DNA from: JABFRZ01 sp036376275
Lineage (GTDB): Bacteria > Planctomycetota > UBA1135 > GCA-002686595
Assembly (NCBI GenBank): GCA_036376275.1
Contig: DASVAP010000258.1
Coordinates: 76,941 to 140,940, forward strand
Direction: 5' to 3'
Length of the DNA: 64,000 bases
The notes beneath the pieces are model-generated. The model did not search any database. It worked only from the letters and a program-made list of their open reading frames with translations, and was not told the DNA's origin. Numbering within the stretch: the first letter of the stretch is position 1; each line of letters begins with the position of its first letter. Position numbers and translations under genes: made by a program. Of this stretch, positions 25,813-34,970 are shown piece by piece.

Positions 25813-25967
25813 GCCGCCGGGCATGGGCGGCGGTGCGTCATCGCCCCGGAAGCGACGGCCCGGGACCACGACGGCCAGGAATCGGCAGGAATCCTGGCAG
25901 GCGTCTGGACCCGGGTGCGCCACGGCTGGGGAATCCGCTCCGCCGACCTCGGATCCCGCCTCCGACC

Positions 25968-26786
25968 ATGAGCACCGTCCTCCCCGTCACGACCCACCCG
26001 TCCGCCCGCTCGAGCGCGCACGTCCCGTCCCCGACCCGGCCCGTGGCCTCGCTCGCCAGCCGCGTGGCGAGCCTGACCTACGGGTCCATCGCCTACGTCC
26101 TGTTCCTCGGCACGTTCCTGTACGCGATCGGCTTCGTCATGGGCCTGGTCGTGCCCAAGACCGTCGGCGACGGCGCGCGCGTCCCGCTGGTCGAGGCCCT
26201 GCTGGTCAACGGTGGTCTGCTGGCCCTGTTCGCCGTGCAGCACACGATCATGGCGCGCCGGGCCTTCAAGCGCCGCTGGACGCGCATCGTCCCGGTCCAG
26301 ATCGAGCGCGCGACCTTCGTGCTCGTGACCTGCGCGATCCTGATCGCGACCTTCGTGCAGTGGCGCTTCCTGCCGGGAACGCTGTGGGAGGTCAGGGGCC
26401 CGGCCGCGTGGTTCCTGCACGGCGTCTCGTTCCTGGGCTGGGGCATCGTGCTCTACAGCTCGTTCCTGATCGATCACTTCGAGCTGTTCGGCCTGCGCCA
26501 GGTCGTGCGCCACTTCCTGGGCAGGGAGCCGGCCGCGCCGGCCTTCCGCGAGCGCTCGCTGTACCGCCGCGTGCGCCACCCGCTGATGCTCGGGTTCCTG
26601 CTGGCCTTCTGGGCCACGCCCGTCATGACGATGGGGCACCTCTTCTTCGCCGCCATGTGCACCGGCTACATCCTGGTGGGCATCCAGGTCGAGGAGCGCA
26701 CCCTGGTGGCCGAGCACGGCGACGCCTACCGCGACTACCAGCGCCGCGTGCCGATGCTGCTGCCGCTCGGCAAGCGCGCGTCGTAG
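25968..26786 (+). CDS. MddA/NnrU-like membrane methyltransferase-family protein
   Basis: A 272-residue membrane protein with about six helices. The C-terminal region, YRRVRHPLMLGFLLAFWATP and ERTLVAEHGDAYRDYQRRVP, matches the SAM-binding isoprenylcysteine-methyltransferase fold. The overall layout resembles MddA, which methylates methanethiol to dimethyl sulfide, and the related NnrU family. Methanethiol as substrate is plausible but not proven. A second, more divergent family member lies at 40261-41046. Confidence 0.75.
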   Translation: MSTVLPVTTHPSARSSAHVPSPTRPVASLASRVASLTYGSIAYVLFLGTFLYAIGFVMGLVVPKTVGDGARVPLVEALLVNGGLLALFAVQHTIMARRAFKRRWTRIVPVQIERATFVLVTCAILIATFVQWRFLPGTLWEVRGPAAWFLHGVSFLGWGIVLYSSFLIDHFELFGLRQVVRHFLGREPAAPAFRERSLYRRVRHPLMLGFLLAFWATPVMTMGHLFFAAMCTGYILVGIQVEERTLVAEHGDAYRDYQRRVPMLLPLGKRAS

Positions 26787-26807
26787 CGCGCATTCGCGCG
26801 GATCCCC

Positions 26808-26842
26808 GGGCCGGGGTGGCGCTCGCTGCGCCGCCCCGGCCC
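26808..26842. terminator. Bidirectional terminator hairpin
   Basis: A 15-bp stem with one G-T wobble (arms GGGCCGGGGTGGCGC and GCGCCGCCCCGGCCC, loop TCGCT) between the stops of the MddA-like gene (+) and the second kinase gene (-). Confidence 0.65.
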
Positions 26843-26844
26843 GC

Positions 26845-29800
26845 TCAGCGTCCGGCGCCCAGGCCCAGGCGTTCCAGCTCGCGCTCGAGCCCGGCCAGGT
26901 CCCAGAGCTGCACGTGGTTCGTGCCGCAGGCGGCGCCGAGGAGCGTGCCGTCGGCCGAGAAGGCGATGCGGAAGTGGGCCTCGAGCTGGGGCGGCTCGAG
27001 CGTGAGGATCGTCGCGAAGCTGCGCGCGTCGACCACGCGCACGACCTCGTTCGAGAGCCCGAAGGCGAGCCGGGTGCCGTCCGGGGAGAAGGTCAGCGCG
27101 CCCGGCGCGTTGCCGAAGGCGCGCAGGCGCTCGAAGGCGTGGAGGCGCGCGCCGCTGGCGACGTCCCACAGCTCGACGCGCTCGCTGGTGGCCGTGGCCA
27201 GCGTCGCACCATCCGGCGCGAGGGCCACGGCCACGTTGGCCTGCTCCGGCAGGAAGCGGCGCGGTGCGAGGCCCTCGCGCGGGCTCCACAGGAGCACGCC
27301 CGCGCCGCGCCAGTTGCCGACCGCGATGCGCTGGCCCGTGGCGTCGAGCGCGACGTACTCCATGTTGCCTGGCCCGGCGAGGTACCCGAGCCGCTCGCCC
27401 TCCAGCGGATCGAGCAGCAGCACCGAGTGCGCCCCCTGGGCCGCCAGCGTGCGCCCGTCGTCCGAGATCGCCAGGCTCCACAGCGGCTCGGTGTGGAGCG
27501 GCACGGGCGCGCCGCGCGGCTCGAGCTCGGTGCGCCACAGTCCGTTCGGTCCCGCCGTGACCAGCGCGCGCCCCCCGTCGACGAAGGCGAGTCCGGCCGT
27601 GTCGCGCGCGTCGAGCCGCTCCGGCAGCTCGTCGCGCCGCGCCCACAGGTAGACGCCATCCGGCCCGCCCGTGGCGAGGCGCCCGTCCGGCGCGAAGGCC
27701 AGCGCGCGCGGCGACTTGCCGGCGTGGGCCGACAGCAGGCGCAGGAAGTCGCCGTGCTGGACCCGCCAGGTGCTCCAGGAGCTCGCGTCGGTCAGGGCGA
27801 AGCGCTCGCCGTCGGCCGTGAAGCCCAGCGCGCGGGCCGAGACGCGTCGCAGCTCGCGCCCGGTGGTGAGGTCCCACAGGCGCGTCGTCTCGTCCCAGGC
27901 GTGCGAGGAGAGCAGCGGGGCCCGTGGGCTGGCGAAGAGCTCGACGACCTCGGCCGCGTGCCCCTGGAGCACGGCGCGCGGCGCGCTCGCCCCGAGGGCG
28001 TGGAGGTAGATGCGCGCATCCGCGCAGGCGACCGCCAGCTCGCGCCCGTCGGCGGTCCAGCTCAGGTCGTAGGGCTCGGCATCCAGCGCGACGCGCTGCC
28101 GGAGCGCGCCGGTCGCGGCCTCGCGCAGCTCCAGGCACGGCTCGTCGCCGCCCGTCGCCAGCGCGAGGAGCTCGCCCGCACCGTCGAAGGCGAGCGTGTT
28201 CGCGTGCCCCTCGAGCTGCGCGCGCCAGCGCTCGCCCTCCCACCCGAGCGTCCGCAGGAACAGCCGGCCCTCCTGGTCGCCGTAGGCCAGGCGTTCCTCG
28301 TCCGGGGCGAAGGCCGCCGCGCGGAAGGAGAGCGCCACCGGCACCCACGCGACCTCGGAGCGCGCGGCCACGTCCCAGACCCGGAAGGAATCCGCGCTGG
28401 ACGGCGTGCCGCTCAGGTGGTGCTTCGAGAGCAGCCAGCGGCCGCCCGGTGACCAGGTGATCCAGGTCACGTCCGCGACCGGGTTCAGGACGGCCAGCTC
28501 GCGTCCGTCCTGCGCGTCCAGGAGGCGCAGCCCGTGCGCGTCGCCCACGGCCAGGCGCTCGCCGCGTGGATCGGCCACCGGCACCGCCTGCGCCTCGAGC
28601 CCCGCCGGACGCGGGACCGTGCGCTCGAGCACGAGGTCGGTCAGCGCCAGGCAGGCGACGGCCTCGTCGCGCAGGTCCTGCCCGGGACGGATCGCCGCCG
28701 CGCGACCCAGCCGCTCCAGCGCCGCCGTGCGCGCCCCGAGCGCGCCCGAGAGCCGCGTCGCGCGGGCCTCGCCCAGCAGCGCCTCGCGCAGGCGTGCCCC
28801 GAGGGCGAGACTGGCCCAGATCGAGACGCCCGCCAGCAGCACCAGGAGGCCGGCCGTCAGGCCGATCAGGCTGGAGGCCAGCGGCGAGCGCTGCGCGAAG
28901 AGCAGCGCCCGTCCCCAGACGCCCGTGCGCCGCGCCGCGATCGGCTCGTGGGCCAGCCAGCGCTCCAGGTCCTCGGCGAAGGCGTCGGCCGAGGCGTAGC
29001 GGCGCGCCGGGTCCTTGCGCAGGGCGACGAGCGCGATCGTCTCGAGGTCGCGCGGCACCTCCGGGCACAGCGCGCGCGGCGCCGCCGGCGCCTCGTGACG
29101 CACGCGGCGCAGCACCTCGGTCACCGAGTCGCCCCCGAAGGCCGGGCGCGCCGTCAGGAGCTCGTACAGGAGGCACCCGAGGGCCCACACGTCGGTCGCC
29201 ACCGTCAGCTCACCGCCCTCGGCCTGCTCGGGGGCCATGTAGGCCGGCGTCCCGGCCAGGGTCTGCGTGCGCGTCGTGCTCTCGCCCTCCAGGCGCAGGG
29301 CGATGCCGAAGTCGGCCACGTGCGCCCTTCCGGCGTCGTCGAGCAGCACGTTGGAGGGCTTCAGGTCGCGGTGCAAGAGGCCGCGCTGGTGCGCGTGGTG
29401 CACGGCGCGCGCCACGTCGATCATCAGGCGCGCGGCGCGGGGCGGGGCCCAGGGGCGCGCCAGCTGCGCGGCCAGCGTGCCGCCCTCCAGCCACTTCATG
29501 CTGAAGAAGGGATGCCCCTCGTGCTCGCCGACCTCGTGCACCGGCACGATGTGCGGATGGTCGAGGCGCGCGATCGCCTCGGCCTCGGCCCGCAGGCGCG
29601 CCAGCTCGCGCGCCCCCGCCAGGCGTCCGCCGCGCAGCACCTTGAGCGCGACGATGCGCCCGAGCGAGGCCTGCCGCGCGCGCCACACGGAGCCCGAGGC
29701 ACCCGCGCCGACCTCCTCCAGCAGCTCGTAGTCGCCGAGCCACGGTGCGGGCCGGCTCAGGCGCTCGAGCGTGGCGCCCAGTGCTTGCGGCGCCTCTTCC

Positions 29801-29970
29801 AGCTCCTCGGCCTCCGCCGCCGCGTGGGCCGCGAGCAACCCGCGCACGGCCTCGGCCAGCGCAGGATCCTCGCGCGCGAGGTCGGCGAGGAACGCCGCGC
29901 GCTCTCCCTCGGCCAGCTCCAGGGCCCGCAGGAAGGCCTCCTTGACGCGCGCGTCGGGCGGAGCGCTCAC
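26845..29970 (-). CDS. Membrane-anchored Ser/Thr protein kinase with WD40-type propeller
   Basis: A 1041-residue Hanks-type kinase. An N-terminal helical region precedes the catalytic domain: glycine loop VGAGASGSVWRAR (87-99), Lys110, HRDLKPSN (200-207), DFGIA at 220-224 and an APEQ loop. A transmembrane helix lies at about 370-395. The remaining 600 or so residues form repeated beta-propeller blades with recurring WSPGGRWL, FDGAGELLAL, WTADGRELAV and FSPDGTRLAF motifs, likely an extracytoplasmic ligand or scaffold domain. The start is GTG at 29970, 7 bases after a TACACT box. Divergent from the acetolactate-decarboxylase-like gene. Confidence 0.92.
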   Translation of the reverse strand: MSAPPDARVKEAFLRALELAEGERAAFLADLAREDPALAEAVRGLLAAHAAAEAEELEEAPQALGATLERLSRPAPWLGDYELLEEVGAGASGSVWRARQASLGRIVALKVLRGGRLAGARELARLRAEAEAIARLDHPHIVPVHEVGEHEGHPFFSMKWLEGGTLAAQLARPWAPPRAARLMIDVARAVHHAHQRGLLHRDLKPSNVLLDDAGRAHVADFGIALRLEGESTTRTQTLAGTPAYMAPEQAEGGELTVATDVWALGCLLYELLTARPAFGGDSVTEVLRRVRHEAPAAPRALCPEVPRDLETIALVALRKDPARRYASADAFAEDLERWLAHEPIAARRTGVWGRALLFAQRSPLASSLIGLTAGLLVLLAGVSIWASLALGARLREALLGEARATRLSGALGARTAALERLGRAAAIRPGQDLRDEAVACLALTDLVLERTVPRPAGLEAQAVPVADPRGERLAVGDAHGLRLLDAQDGRELAVLNPVADVTWITWSPGGRWLLSKHHLSGTPSSADSFRVWDVAARSEVAWVPVALSFRAAAFAPDEERLAYGDQEGRLFLRTLGWEGERWRAQLEGHANTLAFDGAGELLALATGGDEPCLELREAATGALRQRVALDAEPYDLSWTADGRELAVACADARIYLHALGASAPRAVLQGHAAEVVELFASPRAPLLSSHAWDETTRLWDLTTGRELRRVSARALGFTADGERFALTDASSWSTWRVQHGDFLRLLSAHAGKSPRALAFAPDGRLATGGPDGVYLWARRDELPERLDARDTAGLAFVDGGRALVTAGPNGLWRTELEPRGAPVPLHTEPLWSLAISDDGRTLAAQGAHSVLLLDPLEGERLGYLAGPGNMEYVALDATGQRIAVGNWRGAGVLLWSPREGLAPRRFLPEQANVAVALAPDGATLATATSERVELWDVASGARLHAFERLRAFGNAPGALTFSPDGTRLAFGLSNEVVRVVDARSFATILTLEPPQLEAHFRIAFSADGTLLGAACGTNHVQLWDLAGLERELERLGLGAGR

Positions 29971-29977
29971 GGGGGCG

Positions 29978-29983
29978 AGTGTA
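29978..29983 (-). promoter_or_regulatory. -10 box (TACACT) for the WD40-type kinase gene
   Basis: On the minus strand TACACT lies 7 bases before the GTG start at 29970, consistent with leaderless transcription. Confidence 0.45.
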
Positions 29984-30031
29984 GCGGCGCGGACACAGCC
30001 GTGGCTCGGCCGGACCCGGCGGGGAGCGTCC

Positions 30032-30037
30032 TATGAT
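30032..30037 (+). promoter_or_regulatory. -10 box (TATGAT) for the acetolactate-decarboxylase-like gene
   Basis: TATGAT, the best match to a consensus -10 in this window, is 6 bases before the GTG at 30044. Transcription would begin at or next to the start codon. Confidence 0.5.
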
Positions 30038-30043
30038 GGCCGT

Positions 30044-30757
30044 GTGCGGCGCGTCGTCCTGGTCCTCGGTCTGGCCACGAGCTGCGCCGCGCCGGGCGGC
30101 GCCGCCTGGAGCGGCGAGCTCGCGAGCTGGGGCACGCTGCGAGCGGTCCTGCGCGATGGCGAGGACCAGGCCCGGGTGACGCTGGCGGAGGTCGCGCGCG
30201 ACGACGTGTACGCGCTCGGCGCGCTGGCGGAGCTCGCCGGCGAGATCACGATCGTCGACGGCGACGTCTGGATCACGCGGGGAGACCCCGAGACACCGGC
30301 GACGACGTGCGGGTCGCCCGGCGACGCGGCCGCGGCGCTGCTCTTCGCCTGCGAGGTGCGGGCCTGGCGCGCGTTCCCGATCGAGCACGACATCGCGCCG
30401 GACGAGCTGGACGCCTTCGTCGAGCGCTGCGCGCTGCGCGCGGGGCTCGACACGACGCGCCCCTTTCCGTTCCTGGTCGAGGGACGGCTGACGGATCTCG
30501 CGCTGCACGTCGTCGCCGGCGAGTGCCCGCTGCGCGCCCGCGCGCGCGGCGCGAGCACGCGAGCCTTCGAGCTCGAGCGCGCCCGGCTCGACGGACGCCT
30601 GCTCGGGATCTACGCGCCCGACTCGGCCGGCGTCGTCTGTCCCCATGGCTCCCGCACGCACGTCCACGCGCTGGTGGAACAGCCCGCGCCCCTGACCGGC
30701 CACGTCGAGCGCTGCGGAATCGCCACCGGCTCGATCCTGCGTTTGCCGGCCGAGTGA
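30044..30757 (+). CDS. Acetolactate decarboxylase-like lipoprotein
   Basis: A 237-residue protein resembling alpha-acetolactate decarboxylase (BudA/AlsD). WGTLRAVLRDG and the GALAELAGEITIVDGDVWI block match the N-terminal half. The C-terminal THVHALVEQPAPLTGHVE provides the His residues that bind the active-site zinc. It begins with VRRVVLVLGLATSC, a short signal with lipobox Cys14, so it would be a lipoprotein, unusual for this normally cytosolic or secreted enzyme. It may have a substrate other than acetolactate. Start chosen by the promoter box 6 bases upstream. Confidence 0.78.
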   Translation: MRRVVLVLGLATSCAAPGGAAWSGELASWGTLRAVLRDGEDQARVTLAEVARDDVYALGALAELAGEITIVDGDVWITRGDPETPATTCGSPGDAAAALLFACEVRAWRAFPIEHDIAPDELDAFVERCALRAGLDTTRPFPFLVEGRLTDLALHVVAGECPLRARARGASTRAFELERARLDGRLLGIYAPDSAGVVCPHGSRTHVHALVEQPAPLTGHVERCGIATGSILRLPAE

Positions 30758-30805
30758 GGGTGCCCGGGGGGTCCCGGACGCGGTAGCATGGGCGGCGAGG
30801 GAGCC

Positions 30806-32329
30806 ATGCGGATCGCAGTCCGAGCCGGGCGGGGCGGGTCGTCGTGGGGGCAGCGCGTCGCCCTGCTCGTGGCGCTCGTCGCGCCGGCCGCGGCCGGCGA
30901 GGAGCGCTTCCCCGAGCTGGGCGTCGCGCTCGAGCCCCCGCCCCGCTACGCGATCCTGCCGGTGCCCTCGAACGAGCCCTGGGTCGTGCTGAAGTACGTG
31001 GCCGAGAACCGTGCCCGCAAGGGACCGCAGACGCGCGCGATCCTCGAGCTGGTGCGCATCCCCTGGCAGCCGGACCCGGATCCGCCGCCGAAGGTCCCGC
31101 CGATCAACTCGGTCGAGCGCTACTTCGAGCAGCGCCTGAAGCTCTGGACGATCGGCGCGTCGCGCGCGGCGACTAGGCCCAAGGACGGCTGGGAGTGCCA
31201 GGAGATGGACGTGCGCTGGAAGTCCGGCCAGACCGGCGTCGGCGTGTGGGCCTACGCGCAGCGCAACTCCGAGGGCACCTGGCTCCTGATCGGGCGCGCG
31301 CTCCAGGACGAGCTCGAGGACGAGGTCAAGGCCTGGCGCCGCACGGCCGAGCGCCTGGAGCTCTTCCCGCCCGTGCCTCCGAAGGACTCCGCGAAGTGGA
31401 CGCGCTTCTACGAGAAGAACCCCCAGTTCCAGAACCCCGCCGTGCGCCTGCGCATCCGCGCGCGCCTGGTGGACGGCTGGGAGGCCGAGGACACCGAGAA
31501 CTACCTGTGGGTGACGAGCACGCGCAAGGAGACGCTCGTCGCGCACCTGCAGAAGCGTCTGGAGGGCATCCGCCGCGCCTACGTCGAGCGCTTCCCGCCG
31601 GCGCGCGAGATCACCGCCGTCCCGACGGTGCGCCTGTGCCAGGACCAGGAGGAGTACCACCGCTACGGCGGACCGACCGGCACGGCCGGCTACTGGAGCC
31701 CGTCGGCCGAGGAGCTGGTGCTGTTCGTCTTCGAGAACGACGAGGGCTGGCAGTCCGGCAAGGAGAACTCGCGCTCGGTCATGTACCACGAGGGCTTCCA
31801 CCAGTACATCCACGTCGCGGTGGGCGAGCTGGCGCCGCACTCGTGGTTCAACGAGGGCTACGGCGACTACTTCGGCGGCGCGAACTTCACCCAGACCGGC
31901 AAGCTGGGCCGCATCGACCCACACCCCTGGCGCCTCGGGCGCATCCAGGACGCGATCGAGCGCGGCCGCCACGTGAGCTGGTCGAAGATGATCCGCTACA
32001 CGAAGGAGGAGTACTACGGCGCCGAGCGCTCGACGAACTACGCCATGGGCTGGTCGATGATCTACTTCCTCGAGGAGTGCCGCGCGGCGCAGAAGCATCC
32101 GCTCTGGAAGAAGATCCTCCCGACCTACTTCGAGACCCTCAAGGCCGCCCACTTCCGCCAGCAGGAGCGCCTGGCGGCCGACGGCAAGGACGAGGACGAG
32201 GAGGCCGTCGCCAAGGCTGCCGAGGCGGCCCGCGAGGAGGCCGTGAAGGCGGCCTTCGATGACGTGGACCTCTACGCGATCGAGGAGGCCTGGCGCGAGT
32301 ACGTGCTGGAGCTGAAGGGGCCCAGGTAG
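30806..32329 (+). CDS. Exported DUF1570-type putative metallopeptidase
   Basis: A 507-residue exported protein. A signal-like N-terminus (VALLVALVAPAAAG) is followed by a variable first half. A peptidase-MA-like domain carries the zinc motif HEGFHQY and, further on, FNEGYGDYFGG, which can provide the third ligand. The C-terminus has an acidic/Lys-rich helix. This architecture is typical of DUF1570 proteins common in Planctomycetes. The ATG at 30806 has GAGG upstream; an ATG at 30788 adds six residues. A TAGCAT box at 30784-30789 may be its -10. Confidence 0.83.
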   Translation: MRIAVRAGRGGSSWGQRVALLVALVAPAAAGEERFPELGVALEPPPRYAILPVPSNEPWVVLKYVAENRARKGPQTRAILELVRIPWQPDPDPPPKVPPINSVERYFEQRLKLWTIGASRAATRPKDGWECQEMDVRWKSGQTGVGVWAYAQRNSEGTWLLIGRALQDELEDEVKAWRRTAERLELFPPVPPKDSAKWTRFYEKNPQFQNPAVRLRIRARLVDGWEAEDTENYLWVTSTRKETLVAHLQKRLEGIRRAYVERFPPAREITAVPTVRLCQDQEEYHRYGGPTGTAGYWSPSAEELVLFVFENDEGWQSGKENSRSVMYHEGFHQYIHVAVGELAPHSWFNEGYGDYFGGANFTQTGKLGRIDPHPWRLGRIQDAIERGRHVSWSKMIRYTKEEYYGAERSTNYAMGWSMIYFLEECRAAQKHPLWKKILPTYFETLKAAHFRQQERLAADGKDEDEEAVAKAAEAAREEAVKAAFDDVDLYAIEEAWREYVLELKGPR

Positions 32330-32416
32330 GTCCAGACCCACGCCGTACACAGGTGCCCGACGAGCCGTCACGCGGGGCGGCTAGGCTGGACGCGTGGTTC
32401 TCGCCAGCGACGTGGA

Positions 32417-33454
32417 GTGGCTTCCCACGGTCTCGGGTGGGTCGTGACGGAGACCTCGGGTTCCACGCCGGTCCTCCTGCTCCCGAGGAGCGCGATCCCC
32501 GCGCTCCTCACCCTCGATGAGTGCCGCGAGGCCGTGGAGCGGGCCTTCCGGCTGCTCGGCGAGGGCAAGGTCCCTCCGCCGGAGACCCTCGGGGTCCACG
32601 TCGAGGAAGGCGGCTTCCACGTCAAGGCGGGAGCGGCCATCCTCGAGCAGCCCTGGTTCGTCGCCAAGATCAACGCGAACTTCCCCGCGAACCCGGCGCG
32701 CTCCGGTCTGCCGACGATCCAGGGGCTCGCCGTCCTGTTCGATGCCGGGGACGGGCGGCCGCTCGCGGTGCTCGACTCGAGCGAGCTGACCTGCGTGCGC
32801 ACCGCGGCCGCCACCGCCGTCGCGGCGAAGGTCCTGGCCCGGCCCGCGGCGGAGGTCGCGACGATCGTGGGCTGCGGCCGGCAGGCGGCCGCGCAGCTCC
32901 GGGCTCTGCTGCGGGTGCTGCCCCTGCGCCGGGTGCAGGCCCTCGACGCGCTCCCGGGGCGGGCGGAGGCCTTCGCGCGTGCGATGGCGGCGGAGCTCGG
33001 GATCGAGGTCTCCCCGGGCCGCGATCTCGCTGCGGCGCTCGCGCAGAGCGACGTGCTCGTCACCTGTACGCCCGCGCGGGCAGCCTTCGTCCGGAAGCGC
33101 GACGTGCGCCCGGGGACCTTCGTCGCCGCCGTGGGGGCGGACAGCGAGGGCAAGCACGAGATCGAGGAGGAGCTGATGGCCTCCGCTTCCGTCTTCGTCG
33201 ACCTGCTCCCGCAGGCAGCGCGCATCGGCGATCTCCAGCACGCCCTCGCCCGCGGCACGATGACCAGGGAGGACGTGCGCGCGGAGCTCGGCGCCGTCGT
33301 CGCGGGTCGTGCCCCGGGGCGCGTCGCTCCCGACGAGATCACGATCTTCGACAGCACGGGCATCGCGCTCCAGGACCTGGTCACCGCCGTCGCGCTGGTC
33401 GAGGGTGCCCGGCGCGCGGGGGAGGGAGTCGCCCGCTTCGACTTCAGCGCCTAG
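32417..33454 (+). CDS. Ornithine cyclodeaminase/mu-crystallin family protein
   Basis: An NAD(P)-dependent enzyme of about 345 residues. Motifs are the substrate-binding GFHVKAGA and VAKINANFPANP, RTAAATAVAA, the Rossmann loop IVGCGRQAAAQ and AVGADSEGKHEIEEEL. The family includes ornithine cyclodeaminase, alanine dehydrogenase, and ketimine or Delta1-piperideine reductases, so the substrate is open. The first residues are uncertain; GTG at 32444 is an alternative start. A TAGGCT box at 32382-32387 may be its promoter. Confidence 0.87.
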   Translation: MASHGLGWVVTETSGSTPVLLLPRSAIPALLTLDECREAVERAFRLLGEGKVPPPETLGVHVEEGGFHVKAGAAILEQPWFVAKINANFPANPARSGLPTIQGLAVLFDAGDGRPLAVLDSSELTCVRTAAATAVAAKVLARPAAEVATIVGCGRQAAAQLRALLRVLPLRRVQALDALPGRAEAFARAMAAELGIEVSPGRDLAAALAQSDVLVTCTPARAAFVRKRDVRPGTFVAAVGADSEGKHEIEEELMASASVFVDLLPQAARIGDLQHALARGTMTREDVRAELGAVVAGRAPGRVAPDEITIFDSTGIALQDLVTAVALVEGARRAGEGVARFDFSA

Positions 33455-33505
33455 GGCGAGGTTCGAGGCCGGCGGTCGACCCGCTGGCTGGTGCCTCCAT
33501 GTCAG

Positions 33506-33575
33506 CTCAGAACCTGAGCAAGAATCGGAAGGGGCGCGCGAGGATCGCGCGCCAGGACGATCCAGAGAGCCTGGC
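33506..33575 (-). repeat. GGATCG...CGATCC palindromic repeat, copy 1
   Basis: About 65-70 bases shared with 43160-43227 and 48983-49045; this copy is inverted. The core hairpin has arms GGATCG (33542-33547) and CGATCC (33558-33563) around a loop containing CCAGG, next to a GCGCGCGAGGATCGCGCG tract. It lies between convergent genes. Confidence 0.65.
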
Positions 33576-33580
33576 AGAGC

Positions 33581-33601
33581 GCCGCGGCCGAAGGCCGCGG
33601 C
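33581..33601. terminator. Terminator hairpin
   Basis: Perfect 9-bp arms GCCGCGGCC and GGCCGCGGC with a GAA loop, just beyond the stop of the leftward regulator gene and after the cyclodeaminase-family gene. Confidence 0.6.
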
Positions 33602-33617
33602 ACTTCTGCTCAGCCTC

Positions 33618-34970
33618 TCAGCCCGAGCCCGCGTACTTCTCCAGCTTGCTGTAGAGCGTCTTGGGCGAGACGCCGAGCTCGGCCGCGGCCGCGCGCTTGT
33701 TGCCGGCGTGCTTCTCGAGGGCGGCCAGCACCGCCAGGCGCTCGAGCTCCTCGACGTCGAGGGTCGGGAGCGCGCCGGCGCTGGCGGCGGGGCGGCGGCG
33801 GGTGGTGACGAGGCGCTCGACGTCGGCGGAGGTGATGGCGGGGCCGCTGGTGAGCGTCGCCAGGCGCGTGAGCGCGTTCTCGAGCTCGCGCACGTTGCCG
33901 GGCCAGGCGTGGTGGGCCAGGACCTCGAGCGCTCCGGGGGCGAAGGCGGCCGTGCGGCCGAGCTTGGCGCACTCGCGCTCGAGGAAGACCTGCGCGAGCT
34001 GGGCCACGTCGCCGGGGCGCGCGCGCAGGGGTGGGACGTCGATCACGAGCGGCGAGAGGCGGTAGTAGAGGTCCTCACGGAAGGTCTTCTGCTCGACCTC
34101 GGCCAGGAGGTCGCGGTGCGTGGCGGCCACCACGCGCACGTCGACCTTCTGCACGCGGTTGCCGCCCACGGCGCGTACCTCGCCGAACTGGATCGCGCGC
34201 AGCAGCACGGGCTGGACGCCGAGCGGCAGCTCGCCGAGCTCGTCCAGGAACAGCGTGCCGCCGTGGGCCGCCTCGAACAGGCCCGTGCGGCGGCGGTCGG
34301 CGCCGGTGAAGGCCCCGCGCTCGTGGCCGAAGAGCTCGCTCTCGATCAGGTTCTCGGGGATCGCGCCGCAGTGCACGACCACGAAGGGCCGCGCGGCGCG
34401 CGGGCCCTGGGCGTGGATCGCGCGCGCGACCAGCTCCTTGCCCGTGCCGCTCTCGCCCAGCACCAGTACCGGCGCGTCGCTGCCGGCCACGCGCGCGATC
34501 AGCTCGCGCAGGGCCTGCATCGGTGCCGAATCGCCGAGCAGCGTGGTCGCGCCGTCCTCGCCCTCCGTCAGGCGCCGCAGGCGCCGGTTCTCCTGCAGGA
34601 GGTCGCGCTGCGAGCAGGCGCGCGTCAGCACGCGCTCGAGGGCCTCCAGCGGCACGGGCTTGGTCAGGAAATCGTGCGCGCCGCGGCGCATGGCCTCGAC
34701 CGCCTCGCGCACGGCGCCGTGGCCGGTCAGCATCACGATCGGCAGGGCCTCGTCGATCGCGCGCAGCTTCTGCAGCAGCTCGAGCCCGTCCATGCCCGGC
34801 AGGCGCAGGTCGATCAGGGCCACGTCGAAGGGCGTCTTCGCGGCCGCCTCCAGGGCCGCGCGCGGCTCGGCGAAGGCCGCCACCTCGAGCCCGAAGTCCT
34901 GCAGCTCGCGCTCGAGCACCTGGCGCAGGGCATGGTCGTCGTCGACGAACAGGACGCGGCGATCCTTCAT
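33618..34970 (-). CDS. NtrC-family sigma-54-dependent response regulator
   Basis: A 450-residue transcriptional activator. The receiver domain (1-115) has phospho-acceptor Asp54 in ALIDLRLPGMDG and Lys104 in FLTKP. The AAA+ domain has Walker A GESGTGKE (172-179), the sigma-54 contact loop GAFTGAD (219-225) and FLDELGELPL. A Fis-type helix-turn-helix at the C-terminus includes GNKRAAAAELGVSPKTLYSK. Its ATG overlaps the histidine-kinase stop (ATGA). Third gene of an exporter-kinase-regulator operon, implying feedback between envelope state and sigma-54 transcription. Confidence 0.94.
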   Translation of the reverse strand: MKDRRVLFVDDDHALRQVLERELQDFGLEVAAFAEPRAALEAAAKTPFDVALIDLRLPGMDGLELLQKLRAIDEALPIVMLTGHGAVREAVEAMRRGAHDFLTKPVPLEALERVLTRACSQRDLLQENRRLRRLTEGEDGATTLLGDSAPMQALRELIARVAGSDAPVLVLGESGTGKELVARAIHAQGPRAARPFVVVHCGAIPENLIESELFGHERGAFTGADRRRTGLFEAAHGGTLFLDELGELPLGVQPVLLRAIQFGEVRAVGGNRVQKVDVRVVAATHRDLLAEVEQKTFREDLYYRLSPLVIDVPPLRARPGDVAQLAQVFLERECAKLGRTAAFAPGALEVLAHHAWPGNVRELENALTRLATLTSGPAITSADVERLVTTRRRPAASAGALPTLDVEELERLAVLAALEKHAGNKRAAAAELGVSPKTLYSKLEKYAGSG